Shown piece after piece: positions 1-9,002 of a DNA stretch of 64,000 bases. The translations under genes and the position numbers were made by a program. The stretch lies in NCBI GenBank assembly GCA_045594065.1, contig JAZNXU010000030.1:1-64000 (forward strand), given 5' to 3'. This DNA comes from SIG565 sp045594065 (GTDB taxonomy: Bacteria; Bacillota; Clostridia; Oscillospirales; Acutalibacteraceae). The stretch's first letter is position 1. Each line of letters opens with the position of its first letter. The notes below the pieces were generated by a model. The model was given only the letters and a program-made list of their open reading frames with translations. It did not search any database and was not told the origin of the DNA.

Positions 1-3
1 TAC

Positions 4-32
4 TTGACAAATCGAATGTTTTGTGTTATTAT
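4..32 (+). promoter_or_regulatory. Promoter for a short untranslated transcript
   Basis: TTGACA (4-9) and TATTAT (27-32) are separated by 17 bases, a near-consensus housekeeping promoter. Transcription would start near 39 and meet the hairpin at 70-99, giving an RNA of about 60 nt with no open reading frame. Confidence 0.6.
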
Positions 33-69
33 ATCTAAGATGTGTGAGATAAAAACAGAAAGTTTTTGG

Positions 70-99
70 GAGACTGGTGCCTGCATCAGTCTCTTTTTT
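70..99 (+). terminator. Rho-independent terminator
   Basis: A 10-bp stem (70-79 with 84-93, one G-U pair) closes a 4-base loop and is followed by six T. It sits only about 35 bases after the start expected from the promoter at 4-32, so it either ends a very short RNA or acts as an attenuator for transcription continuing to the right. Confidence 0.75.
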
Positions 100-256
100 A
101 TTCAATGCTCCCTATAATAAATAATCTAAAATTTAACTTTAGTGTATATAATCAAAGATGAATCATTTAAAATCAAACCAATAAAAGTAATATGTAGTAG
201 TTCAAACTCATAAGTCAAAAATAAGAGGGCATCGAATTTGTCCACCCTTTTCAAAC

Positions 257-300
257 AATATTGGAAATGACCTGATTTCGGTTGTTTCCAATATTTTTTT
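257..300 (+). terminator. Rho-independent terminator
   Basis: The arms 257-272 and 280-295 can pair over 16 positions, 11 of them perfect Watson-Crick at the base and two internal G-U pairs, around a 7-base loop. Five or more T follow at 296-300. No + strand gene ends just before it, so the transcript it stops is unknown. Confidence 0.7.
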
Positions 301-390
301 GTTTTAGTATTGCTAATCATTCATTAAAAAGATTTTCGGGGGATAAGGTGAAAACATAAAATCGAAAATATAAAAGTTATACAGTTATAA

Positions 391-417
391 AAAGAACAGA
401 AAATTCTGCTCTTTTTT
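391..417 (+). terminator. Probable terminator upstream of miaB
   Basis: A stem of about 9 pairs with one A-C mismatch (around 392-400 and 405-413) is followed by a T run. It would isolate the miaB promoter from transcription arriving from the left. Confidence 0.5.
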
Positions 418-418
418 C

Positions 419-447
419 TTGTGTTTTTCTCGGTAATATAGTATAAT
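419..447 (+). promoter_or_regulatory. Promoter of the miaB-mutSL operon
   Basis: TTGTGT (419-424), a 17-base spacer and TATAAT (442-447) lie 30 bases before the miaB ribosome binding site. The -35 hexamer is only a partial match, but the -10 is perfect. Confidence 0.6.
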
Positions 448-477
448 AAATTAGTATATTTATATATTGGGAGAATT

Positions 478-1875
478 GTGTTCTGTATGGCGAATAATAC
501 ACTCTTTTCGGAACAAATTGAATATATTGAAAAGGCAAAAATTTTAGCCGAGAATATCTACGGTGCGCCTAAGGCTTGTGTTAATACCTACGGTTGCCAA
601 CAAAATGTGAGCGATTCTGAGCATTTCAAGGGAATGCTCATTTCAATGGGGTACACCATAACCGAGAATGCGGAAGAAGCTGACTTTGTGCTTTTTAACA
701 CCTGTGCTATTCGCGAGCACGCAGAGGATCGCGTGTACGGTAATATCGGTACAATGAAGCGGCTGAAAGCTTCCCGCAAAAATATGATTATTGCGGTTTG
801 CGGTTGTATGGCTCAACAGCAAAAGGTGGCGGACAAAATAAAGAAAAGCTACCCTTATGTTGATATTGTTTTCGGCACCCATGTGCTGCATAAATTGCCC
901 GAGTTTATTTTTAGACGCCTATCGGGCTCTGCTAGAATTTTTGATAATTCCACCTCTGTTACCGAGATTGTTGAGGGCATACCCGTATCTCGCGATAAAA
1001 CCGTTAAAGGTTGGCTGCCTATTATGTACGGCTGCAATAATTTTTGCACCTACTGCATTGTACCTTATGTTCGCGGTCGCGAGCGTTCAAGGGCGAGTGA
1101 GGAGATACTTGCCGAGGCAAGGCAGATGGTAGCGGCGGGCGTAAAAGATATAACCTTACTCGGTCAGAATGTTAATTCCTACGGAAAAACTTTAAGTGAG
1201 GATATTAACTTTTCAAAGCTGCTTCGCAAAATAAACGCAATTGAGGGGGATTTCCGAATCCGTTTTATGACCTCCCACCCGAGAGATTGCACCGAAGAAT
1301 TACTAAAAACAATGAAAGAATGTGAAAAGGTCTGCCACCAGCTGCACCTGCCGTTTCAGTCAGGCAACAGCCGCGTGCTAAAGGCTATGAACCGCCATTA
1401 TGACCGCGAGGGCTATTTAAAGCTTGTGAACAAGGCTAAAGAGCTAATGCCAGACATTGTGCTTACAAGCGATGTTATTGTTGGCTTTCCTGGGGAAACC
1501 TATGAAGAGTTTTGCGATACCGTAAGCCTTATAAGGCAGGTCGAATACAATTCGCTTTTCACCTTTATTTTTTCTCCGCGCCCCGGTACACCCGCCGAGG
1601 CTATGCCCGACCCCGTATCGCGTGCCGAAAAAGGTAAATGGTTTGATGAGCTGCTTGCCACTCAGGACGAGATTGGAAAGCGCAAGCAGGAGGAAATGCT
1701 CGGTAAAACCTACCGTGTGCTTTGCGAGGAGGAAACCGAAGCAGATGGTATATTTATCGGTCATACCGACGGTAATATTGCCGTGGAATTTGCCGCAGAT
1801 AAAACCAAAATAGGTAAATTCTTAAATGTAAAAATAACCAACACAAACAATGTGCTTTTTGGCACAGTAATATAG
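478..1875 (+). CDS. miaB: tRNA-2-methylthio-N6-dimethylallyladenosine synthase MiaB
   Basis: A radical-SAM methylthiotransferase that converts i6A37 of tRNAs to ms2i6A37, next to the anticodon. The N-terminal UPF0004 domain carries the first Fe-S cluster cysteines, beginning with YGCQQNVSDSE near residue 40. The radical-SAM motif CNNFCTYC gives Cys186, Cys190 and Cys193, and a TRAM-type RNA-binding domain closes the protein. The length of 465 residues is normal. The start is uncertain: GTG at 478 lies 3 bases after GGGAGA, and ATG at 487 lies 12 bases after it. The gene heads a run that also contains miaA, whose product makes the MiaB substrate. Confidence 0.95.
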   Translation: MFCMANNTLFSEQIEYIEKAKILAENIYGAPKACVNTYGCQQNVSDSEHFKGMLISMGYTITENAEEADFVLFNTCAIREHAEDRVYGNIGTMKRLKASRKNMIIAVCGCMAQQQKVADKIKKSYPYVDIVFGTHVLHKLPEFIFRRLSGSARIFDNSTSVTEIVEGIPVSRDKTVKGWLPIMYGCNNFCTYCIVPYVRGRERSRASEEILAEARQMVAAGVKDITLLGQNVNSYGKTLSEDINFSKLLRKINAIEGDFRIRFMTSHPRDCTEELLKTMKECEKVCHQLHLPFQSGNSRVLKAMNRHYDREGYLKLVNKAKELMPDIVLTSDVIVGFPGETYEEFCDTVSLIRQVEYNSLFTFIFSPRPGTPAEAMPDPVSRAEKGKWFDELLATQDEIGKRKQEEMLGKTYRVLCEEETEADGIFIGHTDGNIAVEFAADKTKIGKFLNVKITNTNNVLFGTVI

Positions 1876-1896
1876 AATTTTAAAGGAGAATTTATT

Positions 1897-2304
1897 ATGA
1901 CTACTATTGAAGCTGCAAGAAAATTAGGCGCTGCACTGCAGGCAGACGAGGCTTATGTTAAGTATGCCGAGGCTATAAAGAATAACGATAATAATGAGGA
2001 GCTTCAGATTAAAATCAGCGAGTTCAACATTAAAAGAATGAACCTTGATAACGAAATCAGCAAGGAAGAAAACGAGCGTGACGCCGATAAAATCAAGGCG
2101 CTCAACGAAGAACTTCGCGCTATTTATGATGAAATTATGGCTCATCCCGCAATGGTAGCCTTTAACGAGGCAAAAGCGGGTATGGACAAGTTACTACAGG
2201 ACATTAACGCAATTATTATGATGTGCGCGCAAGGCGCTGACCCCGAAACTTGTGAAGTTTCTGCTTGCACAGGCAGCTGCTCTACTTGTGGAGGCTGTCA
2301 CTAG
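1897..2304 (+). CDS. YlbF/YmcA (RicA/RicF) family protein with a cysteine-rich tail
   Basis: A small helical protein of the Com_YlbF family. In Bacillus, YlbF, YmcA and YaaT form the RicAFT complex, which carries Fe-S clusters and acts with RNase Y in mRNA processing. The first 105 residues are a charged helical hairpin domain. The last 26 hold six cysteines (Cys110, 119, 124, 128, 131, 134), which look like Fe-S or Zn ligands. AAGGAG lies 8 bases before the ATG. The order miaB, ymcA-like gene, mutS, mutL matches Bacillus subtilis except for cotE, which is absent. Which of RicA or RicF it equals cannot be settled by eye. Confidence 0.8.
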   Translation: MTTIEAARKLGAALQADEAYVKYAEAIKNNDNNEELQIKISEFNIKRMNLDNEISKEENERDADKIKALNEELRAIYDEIMAHPAMVAFNEAKAGMDKLLQDINAIIMMCAQGADPETCEVSACTGSCSTCGGCH

Positions 2305-2355
2305 CGGCATAGCCGCAAGGCATTTTACTTAAACTATGGGAATGGAGAGTAAAAA

Positions 2356-4956
2356 ATGGCTGAATTATCCCCGATGATGCGCCAATATATGGAAATAAAA
2401 GCCCAGCATGAGGATAGTATAGTCTTCTTCCGCCTTGGCGACTTTTATGAAATGTTTTTCGATGACGCAAAGGTGGCTTCAGAAGAATTAGAACTTGTTT
2501 TAACCGGCAGAGATTGTGGTTTGGACGAGCGCGCTCCTATGTGCGGAATACCGTACCACAGTTGTGAGGGATATATTTCTCGCCTTGTGGAAAGAGGCTA
2601 TAAAATAGCCATTTGCGAGCAGGTTGAGGATCCATCAGCCGCCAAGGGTATTGTAAAGCGCGAGGTTGTAAAAATTATAACCCCAGGCACCGTGCTTGAG
2701 GATACTATGCTGGATGAAAGCAAAAATAACTATCTGTGTGCAATATCGGTAGAAAAGGAAAATTACGGTCTTTGCTTTGTTGATGCTTCAACCGGAGAGT
2801 TGCACCTTACCGATGTGTGCGGTGATAACACTGCAAAGCGTGTTATAGATGAGCTTGGAAAATACTCTCCCCGTGAGATTATTGCACCCGCAGAGCTTCG
2901 CGGTGCTAAAGAGATAACCGAGTTTATAACTAATCGTCTTTCCTGTGTGTTAACTGTTCGCGATAACGAAAGCTTTAATTTGCAGCACACCGAGCCAATG
3001 CTTTTAGATCACTTTGGAGTTATCAGTATTAAGAATTTAGGTGTAGAGCAAAGCTCGGTTGCCGAGGTAGCCCTCGGTGCTGCTATAGAATACTTGCTTG
3101 ATATGGGTGTAACGGGTCACAGCTCGGTTAAAAATGTTGATTTTTATACCGAAGAGCAGTTCATGAAACTGGATATAAATTCGGTGCGTAATTTAGAGCT
3201 TACCGAAACAATGCGCCTTAAAGCCAAGCGCGGCTCGCTGCTTTGGGTGCTTGATAAGACCAAAACCGCAATGGGAAAAAGGCTTATTCGCTCTTGGACC
3301 GAAAAACCGCTTATGAGTATTGCCGAAATTACACTTCGCCAAAATGCCGTAGGGGAGCTTATTGAAGACGCTTTTATGTGCGGCGAGATTATTGAAAACC
3401 TGCGTAGTGTGCGCGATATTGAGCGCCTTACTACCAAGCTGGTTTACGGCTCGGCAGGCGGCAAGGATTTAAGAGCCATTGCTACAACGCTTGAGGCTAT
3501 GCCGCTGCTTAAAAATCTTCTAAGCAATGCAAAGTGCCGCTTGCTTCGTGAAATTAATGACGATATTGACCCACTTGAAAATATAAGCGAGCTTATAAAC
3601 AGCGCGATTGTTGATGAGCCGCCGTTTTCGGTGCGTGAGGGCGGAATTATCCGCGACGGTTATAATGCCGAGCTTGATGAGCTTAACTTAATTGTTAAGA
3701 ACGGCACAGGTTACATCACCGATATTGAAACGGCGGAAAAAGAGCGCACAGGCATTAAGAATTTACGCATTCGTTATAACCGCGTTTTCGGTTACTACAT
3801 AGAGGTTACCAATTCGTTTTTAGATAAGGTGCCCGAAACCTACATAAGAAAGCAGACACTTACTAATTGCGAGCGCTTTATTACCGAGGAGCTTAAGGCT
3901 ATTGAGTCTAAGGTGTTAGGCGCACGCGAGCGCATTGTGGCACTTGAATATGAGCTGTTTACCGAAATTCGCAAAACCGTGGCTGAGCAGATTTTATCTT
4001 TACAAAAAACTGCCGCGGCAATAGCAAGATTGGATGTTCTGTGTTCCTTTGCAAGCGTTTCGGTTGCAAATTCCTACACACGCCCAACCCTTAATACCGA
4101 CGGTGTTATAAGCATTAAGGCGGGTCGCCATCCTGTGGTTGAACAGATGATTAAAACCCCCTTTGTATCGAACGATACGTTGCTTGATTTAAAGGATAAC
4201 CGCTGTGCCGTAATTACGGGACCTAATATGGCGGGTAAATCCACATATATGCGCCAAGTAGCCGTAATTTTGATTATGGCGCAAATGGGCTGCTTTGTTC
4301 CCGCGCAAAGCGCAAACCTATGCATAGTTGATGCGGTGTTTACGCGTGTGGGCGCATCAGACGATTTAGCCTCGGGTCAATCAACCTTTATGATTGAAAT
4401 GAATGAGGTAGCGTCAATTGTTAAAAATGCCACCCGCAACAGTTTGCTTATTCTTGACGAAATCGGCAGAGGTACCTCTACCTTTGACGGTATGGCTATT
4501 GCTCGCGCCGTGCTTGAGTTTGCGGCTGATAAGAAAACACTCGGTGCTAAAACGCTTTTTGCAACCCACTATCATGAGCTTACCGAGCTTGAAAATACAT
4601 CGGACGGAATAAAGAACTATAATGTAGCCGTTAAAAAGCGCGGCGATGATATTATATTCCTGCGCCGCATTGTGCGCGGCGGTACCGACGATAGCTACGG
4701 CATAGAGGTTGCCAAGCTTGCAGGCGTGCCCGACGGTATTATTAACCGCGCAAAGGTAATTCTTCGCGAGGTGCTCGAGAATGGCTTAGTGCACTATACT
4801 GCAAAAGCACCCGAGAACAGTAATCAAATGTCGATAGATAATATTGCTTCAGGTGAAATTTATGAGGAGTTAAAATCAATTGATGTTGATACCTTAACTC
4901 CCATTGAAGCTATGAAGATACTTTATGATTTAGCCGAAAAGGCAAAAAATATATAG
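2356..4956 (+). CDS. mutS: DNA mismatch repair protein MutS
   Basis: Recognises base mismatches and small loops and recruits MutL. The N-terminal mismatch-binding motif GDFYEMFF lies near residue 30 (Phe-X-Glu). The central connector and lever domains follow. The ATPase has Walker A GPNMAGKST near residue 622, the ST loop (DDLASGQSTFMIEM) and the DEIGRGTSTFDG Walker B region. The length of 866 residues is typical of bacterial MutS1. GGAGAG precedes the ATG. A small 5-bp hairpin (2304-2316) lies in the gap after the preceding gene but lacks a T run. mutL follows after 23 bases. Confidence 0.97.
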   Translation: MAELSPMMRQYMEIKAQHEDSIVFFRLGDFYEMFFDDAKVASEELELVLTGRDCGLDERAPMCGIPYHSCEGYISRLVERGYKIAICEQVEDPSAAKGIVKREVVKIITPGTVLEDTMLDESKNNYLCAISVEKENYGLCFVDASTGELHLTDVCGDNTAKRVIDELGKYSPREIIAPAELRGAKEITEFITNRLSCVLTVRDNESFNLQHTEPMLLDHFGVISIKNLGVEQSSVAEVALGAAIEYLLDMGVTGHSSVKNVDFYTEEQFMKLDINSVRNLELTETMRLKAKRGSLLWVLDKTKTAMGKRLIRSWTEKPLMSIAEITLRQNAVGELIEDAFMCGEIIENLRSVRDIERLTTKLVYGSAGGKDLRAIATTLEAMPLLKNLLSNAKCRLLREINDDIDPLENISELINSAIVDEPPFSVREGGIIRDGYNAELDELNLIVKNGTGYITDIETAEKERTGIKNLRIRYNRVFGYYIEVTNSFLDKVPETYIRKQTLTNCERFITEELKAIESKVLGARERIVALEYELFTEIRKTVAEQILSLQKTAAAIARLDVLCSFASVSVANSYTRPTLNTDGVISIKAGRHPVVEQMIKTPFVSNDTLLDLKDNRCAVITGPNMAGKSTYMRQVAVILIMAQMGCFVPAQSANLCIVDAVFTRVGASDDLASGQSTFMIEMNEVASIVKNATRNSLLILDEIGRGTSTFDGMAIARAVLEFAADKKTLGAKTLFATHYHELTELENTSDGIKNYNVAVKKRGDDIIFLRRIVRGGTDDSYGIEVAKLAGVPDGIINRAKVILREVLENGLVHYTAKAPENSNQMSIDNIASGEIYEELKSIDVDTLTPIEAMKILYDLAEKAKNI

Positions 4957-4979
4957 AATTATAAGAAAGGAGTTCCGCT

Positions 4980-6824
4980 ATGCCCAACATTAAAGTTCTG
5001 CCAAAAAATATATCCGAGCTTATAGCCGCGGGTGAGGTGGTTGAGCGACCGAGCGCCGTTATAAAAGAGCTAGTTGAAAACTCAATAGATGCAGGCGCCA
5101 CCGAAATTACGGTGGAAATAAGGCGCGGCGGAATTCTTTATATGTCGGTACGCGATAACGGCTGTGGTATCTCGCGTGACGATGTTCCCGTGGCTTTTTT
5201 ACGCCACGCCACAAGTAAAATAAAGTCTGCAGACGACCTTGATAAAATAGGAACTCTCGGTTTCCGCGGTGAAGCGCTTGCCGCAATTTCCGCCGTTTCC
5301 AAAACCGAGATTATAACTAGAACTGAGAATTCGGAAATAGGTACACATTTTACGGTTGAGGGTGGAATGCAGTCTATCCCCGAGGATATTGGTTGCGAAA
5401 AGGGCACCATAATTATCGTTAAGGACCTTTTTTATAATACCCCTGCCAGAATGAAATTTTTGAAAAAGGATGTATCCGAGGGCAACAGCGTAGCGGCGGT
5501 AATCGACCGCTTGGCGCTCTCTCACCCTGAGGTTGCCTTTAAATTCATTCGCGACGGTAAAGTTGCGCTTGCTACAACGGGGGATAATAACCTTAAAAAT
5601 GTTATATATTCGGTTTTAGGTCGCGATTTTGCGTCGTCATTGCTGGAGGTATCATCAAGTAGTGACGGTATAAAGGTTAGCGGATATACCTGCAAGCCGA
5701 TTTACTGTAAGCAAAACCGCAACGGTCAGTTTTTCTTTTTAAACGGTCGACTTGTGCTTTCCCGCACTGCTGCCGCTGCACTTGAGCAGGCATATAAAAA
5801 CTCAAGCATGGTGGGTAAATTTCCCTGCTGTGTACTCAAAATTGATATGCCGTTTGAGCAGGTAGATGTTAATGTGCATCCCGCTAAAACCGAGGTACGC
5901 TTTGCCGATGAGCACAGGGTTTTCTCAGCCGTTTACTACGCCGTTCGCAATGCTTTAACTAATGGTGATACCCGCCCCGAAATTAAAACCACCTTTAATC
6001 CTTATAAGCCGACGGTGGATAAGACCTATACCCAAACACCTATAGCTGTACCTAAAGAAAATACAACCGTTACATACGATTTTGCTAAAAAGCCGAGCTC
6101 AGAGCCGCTTATACTTAAAAGCCCCAAGCCTGTGGCTTTCAATATGGGGACACAATATGAATCTCCCGCAAGGGTACAGCAGCCTATCGAGAAAAAAGAG
6201 CCCGAGGCAACTCAAGTCAATGAAACTACCGCTAAGCCTACCCCTACACCCATAGCAGATACCGAGGCTATAGAATATATCGGCTGTGCTTTCAACACCT
6301 ACATAATAGCGGCAAAAGGGGACAGTGTGTATTTTATCGATAAGCATGCCGCCCACGAAAGACTATTGTTTGAAAAATTCAAGGATGAGAAAATTGAAGT
6401 TCAGGCACTGCTTGCGCCCTTAAGCGTTACGCTTACTAAGGAGGAATATTCGGTTATTACGGGCAATCTTTCGCTGATTGCCGAAAGCGGCTTTGAAATT
6501 GAGGATTTTGGCGACGGTACCGTGGTTGTGCGAAGTGTACCCGCAATGCTTAAAAATGCCGATATTCCGCTGCTTATTACCGAAATTGCGGCAGAGCTTT
6601 CGGTTAAGAGTAACCTCCAAATTGAACGCATAGGTGATATTTTGCACAGGGTTTCCTGCAAGGCGGCAATTAAGGGCGGTCAGTATAATACCGATTACGA
6701 GCTTAAAACGCTTGCAGAGAAAATTCTTGGAAGCAATGATATAATGTACTGTCCGCACGGCAGACCTGTTGCATTTAAGATAACCAAGCGCGAGCTTGAA
6801 AAACAGTTTGGAAGAATTCAGTAA
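4980..6824 (+). CDS. mutL: DNA mismatch repair protein MutL with endonuclease motif
   Basis: GHKL-type ATPase that couples MutS to strand incision. N-terminal motifs ELVENSIDAGAT, DNGCGI and GFRGEAL are intact. A proline- and threonine-rich linker spans roughly residues 330-420. The C-terminal domain has DKHAAHERLLFE (near 455), matching the DQHA(X)2E(X)4E metal-binding nuclease motif, and CPHGRP near the end. This places it with the endonuclease-type MutL of bacteria that lack MutH. AAAGGAG lies 7 bases before the ATG. The TAA stop shares one base with the miaA start, so the two are translationally coupled. Confidence 0.96.
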   Translation: MPNIKVLPKNISELIAAGEVVERPSAVIKELVENSIDAGATEITVEIRRGGILYMSVRDNGCGISRDDVPVAFLRHATSKIKSADDLDKIGTLGFRGEALAAISAVSKTEIITRTENSEIGTHFTVEGGMQSIPEDIGCEKGTIIIVKDLFYNTPARMKFLKKDVSEGNSVAAVIDRLALSHPEVAFKFIRDGKVALATTGDNNLKNVIYSVLGRDFASSLLEVSSSSDGIKVSGYTCKPIYCKQNRNGQFFFLNGRLVLSRTAAAALEQAYKNSSMVGKFPCCVLKIDMPFEQVDVNVHPAKTEVRFADEHRVFSAVYYAVRNALTNGDTRPEIKTTFNPYKPTVDKTYTQTPIAVPKENTTVTYDFAKKPSSEPLILKSPKPVAFNMGTQYESPARVQQPIEKKEPEATQVNETTAKPTPTPIADTEAIEYIGCAFNTYIIAAKGDSVYFIDKHAAHERLLFEKFKDEKIEVQALLAPLSVTLTKEEYSVITGNLSLIAESGFEIEDFGDGTVVVRSVPAMLKNADIPLLITEIAAELSVKSNLQIERIGDILHRVSCKAAIKGGQYNTDYELKTLAEKILGSNDIMYCPHGRPVAFKITKRELEKQFGRIQ

Positions 6825-7756
6825 TGGCAGCTAAAAAAATTCCGCTTATCGCCGTTGTAGGACCTACCGCCTCGGGGAAAACGGCGCTTAGCATAGAAAT
6901 AGCAAAAAGGATATCGGGAGAAATTATATCTGCCGATTCAATGCAGATATATAAGGGGATAAGCATAGCCTCAGCTGCACCTACGGCTGAGGAGATGCAG
7001 GGTGTCCCGCACTATATGCTCGAGTTTTTAAATCCTGATGATGCCTTTTCGGTTGCAGATTATGTAAACCAATCAAAATTATTAATAAACGATATATATA
7101 GCAGAGGAAAGCAACCGATGCTTGTTGGAGGGACAGGACTTTATGTAAACTCGCTGACAGGCGGTATTACCTTTACAGAGCAAAAAACCGACCCTGAGCT
7201 TCGGCAAAAGCTTGAAGAGCAGTTTGATATTCTTGGCGGGGAGGAAATGCTTAAAAGACTCTCGGCATTCGACCCTACTGCGGCAAGCAGCTTAAATCCT
7301 GCCGACCGCCGCCGAATAATCCGTGCGTTCGAAATATATAAAACTACGGGTATTACCAAAACTCAGCAGGATGAAAACTCTAAAAAGGAGCCCTCACCCT
7401 ACAAAACCGTTTTCATCGGCATTACCTACCGTGACCGCGAAAGGCTTTATAGGCGCATTAACCGCCGTGTTGACTTAATGCTTGAAAACGGGCTTCTTGA
7501 AGAGGCAAAAAGCACCCTTAATTTGCCTGTGGGCACAGCTGCCGCGCAGGCGATAGGCCATAAGGAATTGCATAGCTTTTTAAGGAATGAAAAAACACTT
7601 GAGGAAGCTGTCGAGGACCTAAAGCGTGAAACGCGCCGTTATGCCAAGCGTCAGCTTACTTGGTTTAGAAGAAACGAAGACATTACTTGGATATATGCCG
7701 ATGAATGCGGGGATACCGTATTGGCGGCGATGCAAATTATAGAAAAGGAGTTTTAG
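6824..7756 (+). CDS. miaA: tRNA dimethylallyltransferase MiaA
   Basis: Transfers a dimethylallyl group to A37 of tRNAs that read UNN codons, giving i6A37, the substrate of MiaB at the start of this operon. The P-loop GPTASGKT lies at residues 12-19 and the ISADSMQIYKG substrate motif near 36. The DPELRQKL and RRVDLMLENGLLEEA regions are typical of the family. The length of 310 residues is normal. It overlaps the mutL stop by one base and is followed after 4 bases by the HlyD-like gene. Confidence 0.96.
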   Translation: MAAKKIPLIAVVGPTASGKTALSIEIAKRISGEIISADSMQIYKGISIASAAPTAEEMQGVPHYMLEFLNPDDAFSVADYVNQSKLLINDIYSRGKQPMLVGGTGLYVNSLTGGITFTEQKTDPELRQKLEEQFDILGGEEMLKRLSAFDPTAASSLNPADRRRIIRAFEIYKTTGITKTQQDENSKKEPSPYKTVFIGITYRDRERLYRRINRRVDLMLENGLLEEAKSTLNLPVGTAAAQAIGHKELHSFLRNEKTLEEAVEDLKRETRRYAKRQLTWFRRNEDITWIYADECGDTVLAAMQIIEKEF

Positions 7757-7760
7757 GATC

Positions 7761-9002
7761 ATGAAATCGAAAATCTTAACCGGAATTTTATCGGTAATAC
7801 TTGTGATTTTTGTGGTTTATCAGATTTTCGCATCTCTTTATAATCCTATCTCCACCGAAATAGTAACACAGTTTGAAACTACCGACGGTATTAATATCAC
7901 AGGTGTCATAATTCGTGAGGAAACGCTAGTTAAAAACCCGCACTCGGGCACTATGCATTTTGAAATTGAAGATTCCGAGCGTGTATCTAAGGACGGAGTC
8001 ATTGCAAATGTGTTCGGTACTGAGGAACAGTCCTACGCTGCTACCGAAATTGTAAGCTTAGAAAACGAAATTAAAAATATTGAGGAAATACAGAAGTACA
8101 ACGATTTAAACGCTGTTGACTTGGGGCTTATAAATAGTAAGATGTATTCTTCGCTCAATGAAATAATCCGCACAGCAGGCATAGGTAATTTTGCAAATAT
8201 TACCGAGCATAAAGAGGCACTTTTAACACTTATGAACCGCAAGCAGATTGCTACAGGCGTTGTTGTAGATTTCTCTTCTCAGCTTAGCGGGCTTAACAGC
8301 AGGCTGAGTGCTTTAAAGGCTCAGCTCGGCACACCGCTTGGCACAATTAAGGCAGAAAAGGCGGGTTATTTTCTATCGGTTACCGATGGCTATGAAAATA
8401 TTCTCACCCCCGATAAAATAGATGAAATCACACCTGAGTTTTTAGAGGGGCTGTCCCCCCAGAAAACCGAGGACAAGCAGGTCATAGGTAAGCTGGTATC
8501 GGACTACACTTGGTATATAGCGGCAAGCGTTTCAATAAACGATTCGCTGCAGTTTAAAACGGGTGAGGAGCTTATAATTCAAACCCAGCTGCAGAACTGT
8601 CCCGAGGTTACCGTTACGGTTGATAGGGTGAATATGTCAATGTCGGAGGATAAGGCGGTTGTAGTTTTCTCTTGTAATCAGATAAACAGCGAGCTGTCTA
8701 CCGTTCGTTCTTCAACTATGACGGTTGTTAAAAACACTTATTCGGGACTTAAGGTAAGCAGTGCGGCACTCCGTTTTCAGAATGAAAGCAGCGGAACGCC
8801 TGACGGAACAGGCTCAATCTCTCCTGTAACAGGTGTTTATGTAGTGACGGGTATGACAGCGAGATTTGTGCCGGTTAATATAATCTATTCTAGCGACGGC
8901 TACGCCATATGCGAGTTATCAAATGAGGACGGTAGCCTAAAGCTCTATGACGAAATTATTGTAAAGGGTAAGAATATTTATGACGGAAAAATCATCGATT
9001 GA
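7761..9002 (+). CDS. HlyD-like membrane-anchored protein of unknown role
   Basis: A 413-residue protein with one N-terminal membrane segment (about residues 5-25) and an extracellular body. The body resembles the barrel-sandwich and coiled-coil layout of HlyD/membrane-fusion proteins: a short lipoyl-like strand set, then predicted helices at about 95-200, then a beta-rich C-terminal half. No partner transporter is encoded next to it. It lies just before the yggS-sepF-ylmH division cluster and overlaps yggS by 23 bases, which suggests a cell-envelope or division-linked job rather than drug export. That role is inference. Confidence 0.6.
   Translation: MKSKILTGILSVILVIFVVYQIFASLYNPISTEIVTQFETTDGINITGVIIREETLVKNPHSGTMHFEIEDSERVSKDGVIANVFGTEEQSYAATEIVSLENEIKNIEEIQKYNDLNAVDLGLINSKMYSSLNEIIRTAGIGNFANITEHKEALLTLMNRKQIATGVVVDFSSQLSGLNSRLSALKAQLGTPLGTIKAEKAGYFLSVTDGYENILTPDKIDEITPEFLEGLSPQKTEDKQVIGKLVSDYTWYIAASVSINDSLQFKTGEELIIQTQLQNCPEVTVTVDRVNMSMSEDKAVVVFSCNQINSELSTVRSSTMTVVKNTYSGLKVSSAALRFQNESSGTPDGTGSISPVTGVYVVTGMTARFVPVNIIYSSDGYAICELSNEDGSLKLYDEIIVKGKNIYDGKIID

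Larger units (their letters stand above)
100..477. other. Gene-free AT-rich stretch upstream of miaB
   Basis: I see no convincing coding sequence here. A 64-codon frame on the minus strand (126-320) has no ribosome binding site and crosses a terminator stem. The stretch holds two further hairpins (257-300, 391-417) and the miaB promoter. The spacing of three terminator-like structures in 420 bases is unusual for an ordinary intergenic region. Confidence 0.5.

Noticed and set aside
1..100. Riboswitch or T-box at the window start
   Set aside because: There is no T-box sequence and the transcript before the terminator is only about 60 nt, with no motif I recognise.
126..320. 64-codon minus-strand frame before miaB
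   Set aside because: No ribosome binding site, AT-rich noise composition, and it crosses a strong terminator stem.
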